The notes: generated by a model from the sequence alone, not told the origin. 64,000 nt of DNA from Posidoniimonas polymericola (GCF_007859935.1 NZ_SJPO01000013.1:118691-182690), one strand, 5' to 3'. Shown: positions 18,629 to 28,286, numbered from the stretch's first letter. Translations and numbers: made by a program.

Positions 18629-20317
18629 ATGGACACCGGCGACGTGCTGCTCGAACGCGGACTGCTGACCAGCGATCAGCTCGCGCTGCTACGCGCCGAC
18701 GCCAACGGCGATCGGCTCGACACCGCCGCCGTTGAGCGGGGCTGGGTCACCGAGGAGCAGACGCTCGGCGCCATCGGCGACCACCTCGGCTTCGACTGCG
18801 TCGACCTCGAGAAGGCCGACGTTGACCTGTCGCTGCTGAGCAACTTCCCGCAGCGGATGATCCACCGACACGCCTTGTTCCCGGTGTCGCGGCACAACGG
18901 CTCGCTCGTGGTCGCCACCAGCAACCCGTTCGAGCTCTACGCCCTGGACGAGCTCAGCAGCCTGACCGGGTTGGCGGTCGAACCGGTGCTCGCCCCCAGC
19001 CGGCAGATCAACGCCCGCATCAAGGCGCACCTGGGCGTCGGCAGCGAAACCGTCGACGGCCTGCTCGCCGCGCGGCAGGACGAGGTGCAGCTGCTCGAGG
19101 ACCTCGACGACGACGCCGAGCTCTCCGAAGAGGCCCAAGAGGCCTCGGTCGTGCGGCTGGTCAACGAGATCCTGCTCGAGGCAATCGAGGCCCGCGCGTC
19201 GGACGTGCACATCGAGGCCCAGGCCGAGGGCGTGCGGATCCGCTACCGGATCGACGGCATCCTGCACTCGCAGCCGGTGCCGCAAGAGATCAGCCACTTC
19301 CAGGCCGCGATCATCAGCCGCCTGAAGATCATGGCCCGGATGAACATCGCCGAGAAGCGGCTGCCGCAGGACGGTCGCATAAAGCTGCGGGTGCACGGGC
19401 GCGAGGTCGACGTGCGTGTCTCGGTGATCCCAATGCTGCACGGCGAGGGGATCGTCATGCGTATCCTCGACAAGGGCGGCATGGCGTTCTCGCTCGAGCG
19501 GCTCAACATGGAGCCCGAGATCTACGCGGAGCTGCAGGAGCTGATCCACCTGCCGCACGGCATCGTGCTGGTGACCGGCCCGACCGGCTCGGGTAAGACC
19601 ACCACGCTGTACAGCGCGCTGACCGACATCTGCGACGACGAAATCAAGATTATCACCACCGAAGACCCGGTGGAGTATCAGCTGGCGGGCATCAACCAGA
19701 TCCAGGTGCACCCGAAGATCGGCCTGACGTTCGCAGCGTCGCTCCGCTCGATCCTTCGTCACGACCCGGACGTCGTGCTGGTGGGCGAAATCCGCGACCA
19801 CGAGACCGCCGAGAACGCGATCCAGGCGTCGCTCACAGGCCACCTGGTGTTCAGCACCCTGCACACCAACGACGCCCCCAGCGCCTACACGCGGCTGATC
19901 GACATGGGAGTCGAGCCGTTCCTGGTGGCCAGCACTATCGAGGCGGTCATGGCGCAGCGGCTGGTCCGCCGACTCTGCCCCGAGTGCCGCGAGCCGTTCT
20001 CGCCCGACCAATCCGACCTGCCGCGGGACTTTCCGTGGGAAGCTTACAAGGCGTCTGGCCAGCCGATCTTCCGCCCCAAGGGGTGCCGGGCGTGCCACGA
20101 GATTGGCTTCGCCGGCCGGCAGGGCATCTTCGAGCTCTGCAAGACCACCGACGCCGTGCGGAAGCTGGCGCACGATCGCTCGAGCACCTGGGACATCCGC
20201 AAGGCCGCCCTCGCCGACGGCATGCAGACCCTCCGTGACGACGCGTGGCGGAAGGTGCTCAAAGGGATCACGACCGTCGACGAAGTGCTCCGCGTCACCA
20301 AGGGGGACACGCTCTAA
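18629..20317 (+). CDS. gspE: Type II secretion ATPase GspE
   Basis: 562 residues. N-terminal GspE-N/MshEN-like domain (1-150). The central PAS-like N2 region includes ASDVHIE and RYRIDGIL. The ATPase core has Walker A GPTGSGKTTTLYSAL, the Asp box IITTEDPVEYQL, Walker B LRSILRHDPDVVLVGEIRD and the His box TGHLVFSTLHTNDA. A tetracysteine zinc motif (CPEC ... CRAC) follows. It powers pseudopilus assembly at the inner membrane. First gene of a ten-gene gsp operon. PilB-type pili share the fold, but the GspG-K genes downstream settle T2SS. Confidence 0.95.
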   Translation: MDTGDVLLERGLLTSDQLALLRADANGDRLDTAAVERGWVTEEQTLGAIGDHLGFDCVDLEKADVDLSLLSNFPQRMIHRHALFPVSRHNGSLVVATSNPFELYALDELSSLTGLAVEPVLAPSRQINARIKAHLGVGSETVDGLLAARQDEVQLLEDLDDDAELSEEAQEASVVRLVNEILLEAIEARASDVHIEAQAEGVRIRYRIDGILHSQPVPQEISHFQAAIISRLKIMARMNIAEKRLPQDGRIKLRVHGREVDVRVSVIPMLHGEGIVMRILDKGGMAFSLERLNMEPEIYAELQELIHLPHGIVLVTGPTGSGKTTTLYSALTDICDDEIKIITTEDPVEYQLAGINQIQVHPKIGLTFAASLRSILRHDPDVVLVGEIRDHETAENAIQASLTGHLVFSTLHTNDAPSAYTRLIDMGVEPFLVASTIEAVMAQRLVRRLCPECREPFSPDQSDLPRDFPWEAYKASGQPIFRPKGCRACHEIGFAGRQGIFELCKTTDAVRKLAHDRSSTWDIRKAALADGMQTLRDDAWRKVLKGITTVDEVLRVTKGDTL

Positions 20318-20325
20318 GCAAAGGG

Positions 20326-20387
20326 GAAAGGCGAAAGCGGAAAGTCGCTTCCATGCTTCGCCTTTCGACTTTCCGCTTTCGCCTTTC
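20326..20387. repeat. 22-bp perfect inverted repeat just upstream of gspF
   Basis: Arms 20326-20347 and 20366-20387 are exact reverse complements, purine-rich on the left arm (GAAAGGCGAAAG...), with an 18-base loop. It fills the whole gspE-gspF gap and ends five bases before the gspF ATG at 20393, where no other Shine-Dalgarno is seen. There is no T-tract behind it. In mRNA it could hold the gspF start in a structured state and lower or couple its translation. Confidence 0.75.
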
Positions 20388-20392
20388 GCGCC

Positions 20393-21595
20393 ATGCCCGA
20401 CTTCGCCTACACCGCCCGCGACCTTTCCGGCGCCCTGATCCAGGGGACGCTGTCCGCGGGCAGCGAGCGCGAGGTGGTGGCGTCGCTGTCGTCGAAAGAG
20501 CTCTTCCCGCTGACGGTCAAGACCACCAGCAAGCGGGTCGCCGGCGAGTCGATCAAGGTCAGCGCCAAGTACGTGACGCCGTTCTACAGCCAGCTCGCTT
20601 CGCTGCTGCGGAGCGGCGTGCCGCTGCTACGGTCGCTGCAGGTGATCGGCGAGCAGGCCTCGAACCCGCCGTTCAAGGCGGTCATCACCGATATCACCGA
20701 CCGCGTCGAAGACGGCGCCACCTTGTCCGAGGCAATGGCCCGGCACCCGCGGGCGTTCCCAGAGTTGGCGACTAGCATTGTGCGGGCCGGCGGCGAAGGC
20801 GGGTTCCTGGAGGATGCGCTCGACCGCGTGGCGTTGTTCACCGACCAGCAGTCAGAGCTGCGGGCCAAGGTGCTCGGGGCGATGGCCTACCCGATCATCC
20901 TGGCGATTGTCGGCACGCTGGTGGTGAACGGCCTGATTATCTTCGTGGTGCCGAATGTCCAGGGCCTGTTCGACCGGCTCGACGAACGGGGCGAGCTGCC
21001 TACAGTCACGGTGTGGCTGATGGCTTTGAGCAGCCTGATGACTAGCTACTGGGGTTTAATCGCCCTAGGGGTGCTGGTCGCTGGCGTGGTGGCGATCGTG
21101 CGGTGGTTCTCCACCCCGGTCGGCAGGACCACGCTCGACCGGCTGCGGATCAAGCTCCCGATGGCGGGCTCGATCTACCTGAGCCTGGCGGTCGCCAGAT
21201 TCTGTCGCGTGCTGGGAACGCTGCTCAAGGGGGGCGTGCCGATCGTGCGGTCGCTCGACATCGCGGCCGACTCGACCGGTAACGTGGTGCTTTCGGAGGT
21301 GGTCCGCAATGCGTCAGAGAATATTACCTCGGGAGAAACGCTCGCCGCGCCGCTGGCGGCGAGCGGGCACTTCCCCCGCGACGTGTGCGAGATGATCGCG
21401 GTCGCCGAACAATCCAACAACCTCGAGATCGTGTTGGAGCAGATCAGCAACTCGCTTGAAAAATCGACTTGGAGGCGGATCGAGCTGTTCGTCAAGCTGC
21501 TCGAGCCGCTGATGCTGCTGGTCATGGCCGCCTGCGTGCTGGTGGTCGTGATCGCCCTACTGCTGCCAATTATTAAGATGAGCACCTCGGTCTGA
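20393..21595 (+). CDS. gspF: Type II secretion inner-membrane platform protein GspF
   Basis: 400 residues, with the family start FAYTARDLSGALIQGTL and two repeated T2SSF domains (about 66-190 and 270-395) each with SLLRSGVPLLRSL-type motifs (FYSQLASLLRSGVPL and FCRVLGTLLKGGVPIVRSL). Three transmembrane segments: ~165-185, ~218-240 and ~375-397. GspF is the polytopic platform that GspE acts on. Its start follows a 22-bp inverted repeat, described separately. Confidence 0.94.
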   Translation: MPDFAYTARDLSGALIQGTLSAGSEREVVASLSSKELFPLTVKTTSKRVAGESIKVSAKYVTPFYSQLASLLRSGVPLLRSLQVIGEQASNPPFKAVITDITDRVEDGATLSEAMARHPRAFPELATSIVRAGGEGGFLEDALDRVALFTDQQSELRAKVLGAMAYPIILAIVGTLVVNGLIIFVVPNVQGLFDRLDERGELPTVTVWLMALSSLMTSYWGLIALGVLVAGVVAIVRWFSTPVGRTTLDRLRIKLPMAGSIYLSLAVARFCRVLGTLLKGGVPIVRSLDIAADSTGNVVLSEVVRNASENITSGETLAAPLAASGHFPRDVCEMIAVAEQSNNLEIVLEQISNSLEKSTWRRIELFVKLLEPLMLLVMAACVLVVVIALLLPIIKMSTSV

Positions 21596-21650
21596 TTCGA
21601 CCGCAGGCGCCGGGAACATTCAAACGTCTTAGTCTTAGGAGAGTGAGAAG

Positions 21651-22085
21651 ATGCAACGGAGCAATCACAAGCGTCGCCACGGCGCCGGCTTCACGCTGAT
21701 CGAGGTCCTGCTGGTGCTGGTGATCCTGGTGGTCATCGGCTCGATCGCCGCGTCGACCTTTATGGGCGCGCAGGAAGGCGCCAACGAGGACGCCGCCCGC
21801 ACACAGGTCGGCATGTTCACCAGCGCGATCGACATGTACCGCTTCCACACCAAGCACTACCCCGAGAAGCTCGAGGAGCTGATCGACAAGCCGAGTGACA
21901 AGACGCTCGCCGAGCGGTGGCGCGGCCCGTACCTCAACAAGTCGACCATGCCGGTCGACCCATGGGACAACGAGTATAAGATCGCCCAGCCCGGCAAGCA
22001 CAACCCCGACACGTACGACGTCTGGTCGATGGGCCCGGACGGCGACGACCAGTCCGATGACGACATCGGCAACTGGGAGAAGTAG
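21651..22085 (+). CDS. gspG: Major pseudopilin GspG
   Basis: 144 residues with a strong Shine-Dalgarno (AGGAGAGTGAGAAG). Prepilin motif G-FTLIEVLLVLVILVVIG after a basic leader, then the GspG pattern MYRFHTKHYPEKLEEL, WRGPYLNK, DPWDNEYKIAQPG and a C-terminal Asp-rich calcium loop (GPDGDDQSDDDIGNW). It builds the T2SS pseudopilus that pushes substrates through the secretin. Confidence 0.95.
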   Translation: MQRSNHKRRHGAGFTLIEVLLVLVILVVIGSIAASTFMGAQEGANEDAARTQVGMFTSAIDMYRFHTKHYPEKLEELIDKPSDKTLAERWRGPYLNKSTMPVDPWDNEYKIAQPGKHNPDTYDVWSMGPDGDDQSDDDIGNWEK

Positions 22086-22175
22086 CGGGCGGGCTGTTTG
22101 ACAATCCCCGCGGCGGAGCCGTGGACGCGATGCAGGGATGCGTAGGCCGAGTTCCTCCCACGCCCCCTGCTGCGC

Positions 22176-22751
22176 ATGCGCCGCCCTGCCGCCTACACGC
22201 TGGTCGAGGTCCTGCTGGTGCTGGCGTTGCTGGTGCTGGCCGCGGGGCTGGTTGCGCCGGCGGTCCTTGAGGGGGGCGCCCGCAACGAGCTGGAGGACGC
22301 CGCCCAGAAGGTGGCCAACATGTGGTCACGCGCTCGGCTGGATGCGGTGACCTCCGGCCAGGTGCTGATCTTCCGCTGCCAGCCCGGCACGGGCATGGCC
22401 TCGGTAGCGGGCATAGACTCCGCAGTCGAGGCGGGCGCAAGCGCTGGGATGGGCGCGGCGGCGGTCGGCGACCAAGCCGCTGTAGGCGGCGCGCCGACGC
22501 AAGAGCTCAACCTCACCGGCATCACGTTCCTCCAGATCGCCGTGGCGGAGCCGCCGGGCTCGCAGCACGCGGTCCTCGATTCGTCCGCTTCGTCTGGCGC
22601 GTGCGTCGTGTTGTTCCGCCCCGACGGCGCCACCAGCGATGCCGAAGCCGTCCTGCAACACGACAGCGGCGACCAGATCGTGGTCACACTCCGTGGGCTG
22701 ACCGGCGCGACCCGTGTCGTGGACGTTTCGGCCGACCAGGGGGGACCGTGA
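22176..22751 (+). CDS. gspH: Minor pseudopilin GspH-like
   Basis: 191 residues. Prepilin motif YTLVEVLLVLALLVLAAG (Tyr instead of Phe at mature position 1), then a helix with ARNELEDAAQKVANMWSRAR as in GspH, and a diverged Ala/Gly-rich beta part. It overlaps gspI by one base (TGATG junction). Identification rests mainly on the N-terminus and order in the operon. Confidence 0.82.
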   Translation: MRRPAAYTLVEVLLVLALLVLAAGLVAPAVLEGGARNELEDAAQKVANMWSRARLDAVTSGQVLIFRCQPGTGMASVAGIDSAVEAGASAGMGAAAVGDQAAVGGAPTQELNLTGITFLQIAVAEPPGSQHAVLDSSASSGACVVLFRPDGATSDAEAVLQHDSGDQIVVTLRGLTGATRVVDVSADQGGP

Positions 22752-23203
22752 TGCCCCGCCCTGCCCCCTCCCACAGCGGCTGCGTGCGCCCAGGTTTCAC
22801 GCTGCTGGAAGTGATCATCGCACTCGGCATCCTCGGGTTCTCGATGGCGGTGCTCACGGAAGTGTCGCGGCTGTCGCTGATGAACTCGCGGCAGGCCGCC
22901 CGCGAGACCGAGGCCGCGATCGTCGCCCAATCGGTGCTGGCGGAACTAGAGTCTGGCTCCGCCGAGCTGGCCGACTTCTCGGCGGAGTGGAACCCGACGC
23001 AGCTCGGCGAGCCGGCCTGGCGGTACGAGGTTCGGATCGAGCAGACCAGCGTCCAGGGCATGGTGCTGGCGCGGGTGCTGGTCACCGAGCTCGACCCGGG
23101 CGACGAGGCCCCCACCACCTTTCAGCTTATTCGCTGGTTCCAAGACCAGGAGTACCTCGAGCTGCTCGAGAGCCAGGCCGAGAACGAGGCCGCCGCCTCA
23201 TGA
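22751..23203 (+). CDS. gspI: Minor pseudopilin GspI-like
   Basis: 150 residues from the ATG at 22751, which shares a base with the gspH stop. A 14-residue leader ends before FTLLEVIIALGILGFSMAVL; the body has the GspI traits of a short pseudopilin (AARETEAAIVAQSVLAELESG, WRYEVRIEQT). GspI forms the pseudopilus tip with GspJ and GspK. Its stop overlaps gspJ in ATGA. Confidence 0.85.
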   Translation: MPRPAPSHSGCVRPGFTLLEVIIALGILGFSMAVLTEVSRLSLMNSRQAARETEAAIVAQSVLAELESGSAELADFSAEWNPTQLGEPAWRYEVRIEQTSVQGMVLARVLVTELDPGDEAPTTFQLIRWFQDQEYLELLESQAENEAAAS

Positions 23204-24105
23204 CAGCTCTCCGCTATGTTAATCCCCCCCATGTTTCCTACCGCAGTCCCCGCAAGGGATTCACGCTGCTCGAGGTGCTGCTGGCGATCGCGCTGTCGAC
23301 CGTCCTGCTGGCGCTGCTGGCCAGTGGGATCAACATCTACCTGATCCGCGTCGACGCCAGCCGCAGCACGGTGGAGCAGGCGCAGCTCGCTCGCGGGGTG
23401 CTGAAGGCAATCTCGGACGACCTGCGGAACGTGGCGGTCGTCTACGAGCAGGACACCACCAGCGCCGAGGCAGTCGCCCAGGCGCAGGCGTTGTTCGATG
23501 TCGACGAGGCCGACGCAGATGTCAGCCAGGACGACCTGGAATCGATGGCCGGCGACGCCGGCGACGCGGTGTCCGAGCGCGCGTACGTCGGGATCGCGGG
23601 GGACTCGGTCTCGGTGCAGGCCGACATCAACCGCGTCCGGCCGGCGTTCTCGTTCCTGGCCGAATCGCCCGAGCAGCCGCTGCTGATGAGCTACGAGTCG
23701 CCCGGCATCAACACGGTGCGTTACTACCTCACCGCCGAGGGCCTGGTCCGCGAAGAACTGCCGCGCGACCGACGACTCTTCGAGGAGCAGCAGGGTCGTG
23801 ATGAAGCGTGGCAGCTCAACCGGCGGGTGTTGGCGGCCGAGGCGACCGAGCTGCTCATCCGCTACCACGACGGCGAGCAGAGTGTCGACCAGTGGGACAT
23901 CGACGAGCGCGAGGGCGTCCTGCCGGTCGCCGTGCAGATCACCATCGGGCTCAACTCGACCGCCGAAGCCGAAACCGAACAAGACGCGCAGCAGGCTGAG
24001 GTCACCTACTACACGCTTACGATCCCAATGCCGCCGCCGCTCGAGGAGGCAGAGACCGACGAAGCCGACGCCACAGGGACAACCAGCACAGGGGGTGGGT
24101 CGTGA
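23200..24105 (+). CDS. gspJ: Minor pseudopilin GspJ-like
   Basis: 301 residues from ATG 23200. Prepilin motif GFTLLEVLLAIALSTVLLALL, then SRSTVEQAQLARGVLKAISDDLRN. An Asp/Glu/Ala-rich insertion lies at about residues 88-128, and a beta-rich C-terminal part ends with an acidic, Thr/Gly-rich tail. It is longer than typical GspJ (~200 residues) because of the insertion and tail. Overlaps both neighbours by four bases. Confidence 0.83.
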   Translation: MTALRYVNPPHVSYRSPRKGFTLLEVLLAIALSTVLLALLASGINIYLIRVDASRSTVEQAQLARGVLKAISDDLRNVAVVYEQDTTSAEAVAQAQALFDVDEADADVSQDDLESMAGDAGDAVSERAYVGIAGDSVSVQADINRVRPAFSFLAESPEQPLLMSYESPGINTVRYYLTAEGLVREELPRDRRLFEEQQGRDEAWQLNRRVLAAEATELLIRYHDGEQSVDQWDIDEREGVLPVAVQITIGLNSTAEAETEQDAQQAEVTYYTLTIPMPPPLEEAETDEADATGTTSTGGGS

Positions 24106-25664
24106 GCGGTCCAATCCTCACCGACGGGCGGCGTGGCAGCGTTCTGCTGGTGGTGCTGGTGGTCGTTGCGCTGATGACGATCGGCGGCATGGCGTACTTC
24201 GACTGGTCGTTCATCGAGCACCGCGCCGCTCAGGCCTACGCCCGGCAGATCCAGTCGCGTGCATTGGCCGACTCGGGAATTGTGATGGTCGAGACGCTGC
24301 TGCTAGAAGAGCCGTTGGTACTCGAGCAGCAGGGGGGCCTCTATCAGAACCCTTCGCTGTTCCAGGGGGTGGTGATTTCCGACTCCGACGCCGCGGCCCT
24401 GCGGGCGCGGGTCAGCATCGTGGCGCCGCTGATGGACTACGGCGAGTACATCGGCTACCGGTTCGGGCTGGAGAACGAGTCGGCCCGGCTGAACCTCAAC
24501 ACGCTGCTGCTGGCGGACGACTACGCCGAGAACGGCGCCCGGCTCCAGCTGATGGCCCTGCCCGGCATGACCGAGTCGATCGCGGACGCGATCCTCGACT
24601 GGCTCGATGAGGATGACGATATCCGTGACCTCGGCGCCGAGTCGCAGTACTACTCATCACTCGACGAGCCGTACGAGCCGATTAACGGGCCGCTGGAATC
24701 GATCGACCAGCTGCTGATGGTGCGGGACGTTTCGGTCGACCTCCTGTACGGGCTCGACAGCGATCGCAACGGGGTGGTGTCGCCGGCGGAGTCGATGCGG
24801 GTGCTGCCCGGTGAGATCGACAACTCGACCGGGCAGATGAACCGGGGCTGGGCGGCGTACTTCACGCTGTACAGCGCCGAGGCGTTGCTCACCCCCGAGG
24901 GAGAAGCAAAGATCGACGTCAACATGGAGGACCTAGAGGAGCTGCACTCGCTGCTCGAGGCCGCGCTCGGGGTCGAGCAGGCCAACTTTATCGTGGCGTA
25001 CCGGCAGGGCGGCGCCGCGGACGCGGACGCGAACAACAACGCGATCTCGGCCGCTGGGGTATCGATCGACTTCCAGCAGCCGGGCTCGGAGACCATCACC
25101 AGCCTGCTGTCGCTGGTGGGTGTCGACGTCGAGTTCTCTGACAATGGGGCCCCCGCGGTGCTGAGGTCTCCGTTCCCAGAGAGCGCGGGCTCGTACGGGT
25201 CCTTTCTGCCGGACCTGTTAGACAACCTGACGGTCAGTTCGTCCGAGACGATGGTTGGCCGGCTGAACGTCAACCAGGCCCCGCGGGCACTGCTCAATTC
25301 AATCCCGAACATGCCGGTCGAGGCGGTGGAACAGATCATCGCCGCCCGCACGCCTGAGGTGACGCCCGACCGGCCCGAGCGGCGGCACGCCGAGTGGATC
25401 ATGATGGACGGCATCGTCGACCTCGAGACCATGAAGCAGCTCGCCCCGCTGCTGACCGGCGGGGGGGACGTCTACCGGGTGCAGTCGATCGGGTTCTTCG
25501 ACGAAGAGGGACCGTCAACCAGGATCGAGGCCGTCATCGATGACACCGGCCCCACGCCGAAGCTGCTCTCCCGGCTCGACCTGACCCCCCTCGGGGCAGG
25601 CTATTCCGCGGCGGAGCTGGGGGCGACCGACCCGACCGCGGCCGGCGATTCGCCTGCCCCGTGA
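24102..25664 (+). CDS. gspK: Pseudopilin tip protein GspK
   Basis: 520 residues from a GTG at 24102 that overlaps the gspJ stop. Prepilin-like N-terminus with GSVLLVVLVVVALMTIGGM and then the GspK alpha domain (RALADSGIVMVETLLL, ESARLNLNTLL, and SAM-like helices LPGMTESIADAILDWLDEDDDIRD). A second helical repeat (GRLNVNQAPRALLNSIPNM) follows. The position after J and the large size are diagnostic. The C-terminal part is longer than proteobacterial GspK. Confidence 0.88.
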   Translation: MSGPILTDGRRGSVLLVVLVVVALMTIGGMAYFDWSFIEHRAAQAYARQIQSRALADSGIVMVETLLLEEPLVLEQQGGLYQNPSLFQGVVISDSDAAALRARVSIVAPLMDYGEYIGYRFGLENESARLNLNTLLLADDYAENGARLQLMALPGMTESIADAILDWLDEDDDIRDLGAESQYYSSLDEPYEPINGPLESIDQLLMVRDVSVDLLYGLDSDRNGVVSPAESMRVLPGEIDNSTGQMNRGWAAYFTLYSAEALLTPEGEAKIDVNMEDLEELHSLLEAALGVEQANFIVAYRQGGAADADANNNAISAAGVSIDFQQPGSETITSLLSLVGVDVEFSDNGAPAVLRSPFPESAGSYGSFLPDLLDNLTVSSSETMVGRLNVNQAPRALLNSIPNMPVEAVEQIIAARTPEVTPDRPERRHAEWIMMDGIVDLETMKQLAPLLTGGGDVYRVQSIGFFDEEGPSTRIEAVIDDTGPTPKLLSRLDLTPLGAGYSAAELGATDPTAAGDSPAP

Positions 25665-25711
25665 CCGGTGTTTACAATAAGTACTGCCAGATCAACTAAA
25701 CAAGCAGCCGT

Positions 25712-27133
25712 ATGCCACCGATAGTCGCGTTTGAATTCGACCGCCAAGGAGTCCGCGCCGCCGTCGTGGACGACGGGGACGCGCGCATCGCGCGGTTGGC
25801 GAACCTCGAAAAACCCGACATCCAGTCGGCCGACTCGCTGGCAGCCGCCCTGAAAGAAGCGTTGCCGGACGTCCGCTGGCAGCGGGCCACCCTGGTGGCG
25901 GTGTTCGGCGGAGACCAGCTGCGGTGCCGGTTGCTGAAGCTCCCCCCCTGCCCCGACGCCGAGCTGCCGGGCATGGTGCGTATGCAGGCGGTGCGGGAGT
26001 TCGCCCTCGCAGACGATGCGGTCGTCGACTTCGTGCCGCTCACGCGTGGCGCGGAGCAGCCCCACGGGGTGCTGGCGGCGACCATTGACGACGCCGACCT
26101 GAAGCTCTGCGTGGGCGCGGCGGCAAAACTCGACGCGACGCTCGCCAAGGCGGTCGCGCGGGGAGCCGCGGCCGCCGGGCTCGCGACCCGCATCGCGCCC
26201 GAGCTAGGCGAGGGGTCGCATCTAATCGCGGCGGCCGCCGCAGGCGCCGCCGACCTGGTGGTCATCGACGCCGGCGAGCCGACGCTCGTCCGCTCGACCC
26301 GCACGCCAATCGAGACCATCACGTCGGAGGCCCGCCGCACCGCCGCAATGGCGGCGCAGCAGTCGGGGCGAAAGATCGACTCTACTTGCCTGCTAGGAAT
26401 CGCTGAAGAGAAGTCCGGGGACGACCTCGTGCCGCTCGACGCGGCGGGGTACCTGGCGGACCACCACGGACTGTCCGCCCAATCGGACGCTGACCCGCAG
26501 CCGCTGGTCGGCGTGATTGCCGCCGCGCTCGACGAGGCTCTCGGCGCCACTCCGGCGCTCGACTTCCTGCACCCGCGGCGGCCGGTTGTCGACCACTCCG
26601 ATCGGCGCCGGCTAATTGTGCTGGCGGTGGCCGCGGCGGCGGCGCTGCTGGCCGGGGTCGTGTTCGACTACTCGCAGTTCTGGAAGTTGCGGAAGGACAT
26701 CGCGTCTAAGCAGCAGATGCTCAAGCAGGAGGAGCAGAACGCCGAGAAGTGGAAGCCCTTGCGAGAGCAGGTCGGGGCCATCGACGGCTGGCTCGAAACC
26801 GACGTCAACTGGCTGGACGAGCTCGAGCGGCTCGGACGCAAGCTGCGGCCACAGACCCTCGACGAGAAAGACTTCCCAGCCGAGACCGACGCCTACCTGG
26901 TGCAGTTCACCGCCACCCGCTCGACCCAGCGTGACCAGTCGGGCGGCAAGATCGACCTGAGGGCCGTGTCGCGGAGCCCGTACAGCTACGACGAGCTCGA
27001 GCAACGCCTGCGGGACGGGCTCCACCAGGTCGAGACCACCCAGGGCACCATGGCCGCCGAGGGGGGCGACTACCGCTGGGAAACCCAGACCGCCCTCAGG
27101 GTAGACAAGCCTAGCGAGGAGGACCTGCCGTGA
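25712..27133 (+). CDS. gspL: GspL-like (PilM/PilN-like) assembly protein
   Basis: 473 residues. The N-terminal half (1-290) resembles the actin-like cytoplasmic domain of GspL/PilM. One transmembrane segment lies at about 295-316 (LIVLAVAAAAALLAGVVF). A coiled coil (317-350) and a PilN-like ferredoxin-type domain follow. Such proteins link GspE in the cytoplasm to GspM across the membrane. Sequence identity to named GspL is low; operon position carries much weight. Confidence 0.75.
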   Translation: MPPIVAFEFDRQGVRAAVVDDGDARIARLANLEKPDIQSADSLAAALKEALPDVRWQRATLVAVFGGDQLRCRLLKLPPCPDAELPGMVRMQAVREFALADDAVVDFVPLTRGAEQPHGVLAATIDDADLKLCVGAAAKLDATLAKAVARGAAAAGLATRIAPELGEGSHLIAAAAAGAADLVVIDAGEPTLVRSTRTPIETITSEARRTAAMAAQQSGRKIDSTCLLGIAEEKSGDDLVPLDAAGYLADHHGLSAQSDADPQPLVGVIAAALDEALGATPALDFLHPRRPVVDHSDRRRLIVLAVAAAAALLAGVVFDYSQFWKLRKDIASKQQMLKQEEQNAEKWKPLREQVGAIDGWLETDVNWLDELERLGRKLRPQTLDEKDFPAETDAYLVQFTATRSTQRDQSGGKIDLRAVSRSPYSYDELEQRLRDGLHQVETTQGTMAAEGGDYRWETQTALRVDKPSEEDLP

Positions 27134-28095
27134 CCCAGCGAGAACGCGTGCTCCTGATTGGCGTGATCCTGACGCTAGCTTTGTGGGGAGGCTGGAAGGG
27201 CCTGCAGTGGCGCCAGCAGGCGATGTCGGACCTGCGCAGCGAGCAGCGCGCGCTCGACCAGCAGCTGGCCGCGGCGGACCTCGAGCGGCTGAAGACCCAG
27301 CGTGACATCGAGCGGCTGGAGCAATGGCAGCAGCAGTCGCTGCCCGCCGACACCCAGGTCGCCCAGACCGAGTACCGGGCCTGGCTGATGGACCAGCTGA
27401 ACGAGGCGGGCCTCAGCTTCAACAACGTCCGCCGGGTCGGCGCCCGTCCCGAAGGCTCTGCCTACACCAGCATCACATACACGGCGCACGCCGAGGGCAA
27501 GGTCCCCCAACTCACTAAGTTCCTCTACTCGTTCTACCGCTCGGCGCAGCTGCACAAGCTGACCCGTCTGAAGCTCGACCCGCTGCCGGACGGCGGCGCG
27601 GTGGCGATGGACATCACGGTCGAGTCCCTGATTGTCGACGGAACGACTCGCAAGGAGGGCCTGTCGGAAGGCGAGTCGGACCGGCTTGCGCTCGGCGAGC
27701 TAGCAGACTACCTCGCTAGCATCGAGGGCCGGAACGTGTTCGTCGAGTACACGCCGCCGCCGCCACCGAAGAAGGACCCGCCACCGCAGGTGGCTGAGAA
27801 GCGGCCCGAACCGCCCCCTAAGCCCAAGTTCGACGACGCCAAGCACGCGCACTTCACCGCGGTGGTTGGCAAGGGCGACGCGCAGCAGGCGTGGATCAAC
27901 GTCCGCACCACCGGTAAAACGCTGTATGTCTCTGAGGGGGACGCGATCAAGGTGGGCCAGTTTGACGGCACGGTGAAGTCGATCGACGCGGCCGCCCGCC
28001 GGCTGTACATCGAGTCCGAGGGGAAAGTCTACGGCGTGCCGTTCGGCGCCAGCCTGAGCGAGGGCGAGCCGATCGATGGCGACACGCTGCTGTAG
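27130..28095 (+). CDS. GspM/PilO-like membrane protein with C-terminal PilP/GspC-like segment
   Basis: 321 residues from a GTG at 27130 overlapping the upstream stop. One transmembrane helix (residues ~8-22), coiled coil (30-75), then a PilO/GspM-like domain (~80-180). A Pro/Lys-rich linker (PPPPPKKDPPP, ~215-235) leads to a small beta domain (TTGKTLYVSEGDAIKVGQFDG) like the HR/PilP domain that touches the secretin. The apparent fusion of M/O and C/P functions fits the absence of a separate gspC. Confidence 0.72.
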   Translation: MTQRERVLLIGVILTLALWGGWKGLQWRQQAMSDLRSEQRALDQQLAAADLERLKTQRDIERLEQWQQQSLPADTQVAQTEYRAWLMDQLNEAGLSFNNVRRVGARPEGSAYTSITYTAHAEGKVPQLTKFLYSFYRSAQLHKLTRLKLDPLPDGGAVAMDITVESLIVDGTTRKEGLSEGESDRLALGELADYLASIEGRNVFVEYTPPPPPKKDPPPQVAEKRPEPPPKPKFDDAKHAHFTAVVGKGDAQQAWINVRTTGKTLYVSEGDAIKVGQFDGTVKSIDAAARRLYIESEGKVYGVPFGASLSEGEPIDGDTLL

Positions 28096-28286
28096 CGTGC
28101 GGCTGATCCGCCAATGCTAGCAATGCCCGCACGGCTGCGAGGGATTGCATGGCGCCCCCGTGGAATTGCACGGGTTTCCCTCACGCGCATGTCAAGCTAT
28201 GCCGATTACTCCGGTAGGACCGGTTGTACCGTCTCGGCCGTCGATGCGCGCCGCAGTGGTAACAGACTCGTTTCGGGCAAGGATGC

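Noticed and set aside
18689..20173. 494-residue minus-strand frame opposite gspE
   Set aside because: Antisense of a gene with complete ATPase motifs; composition not protein-like.
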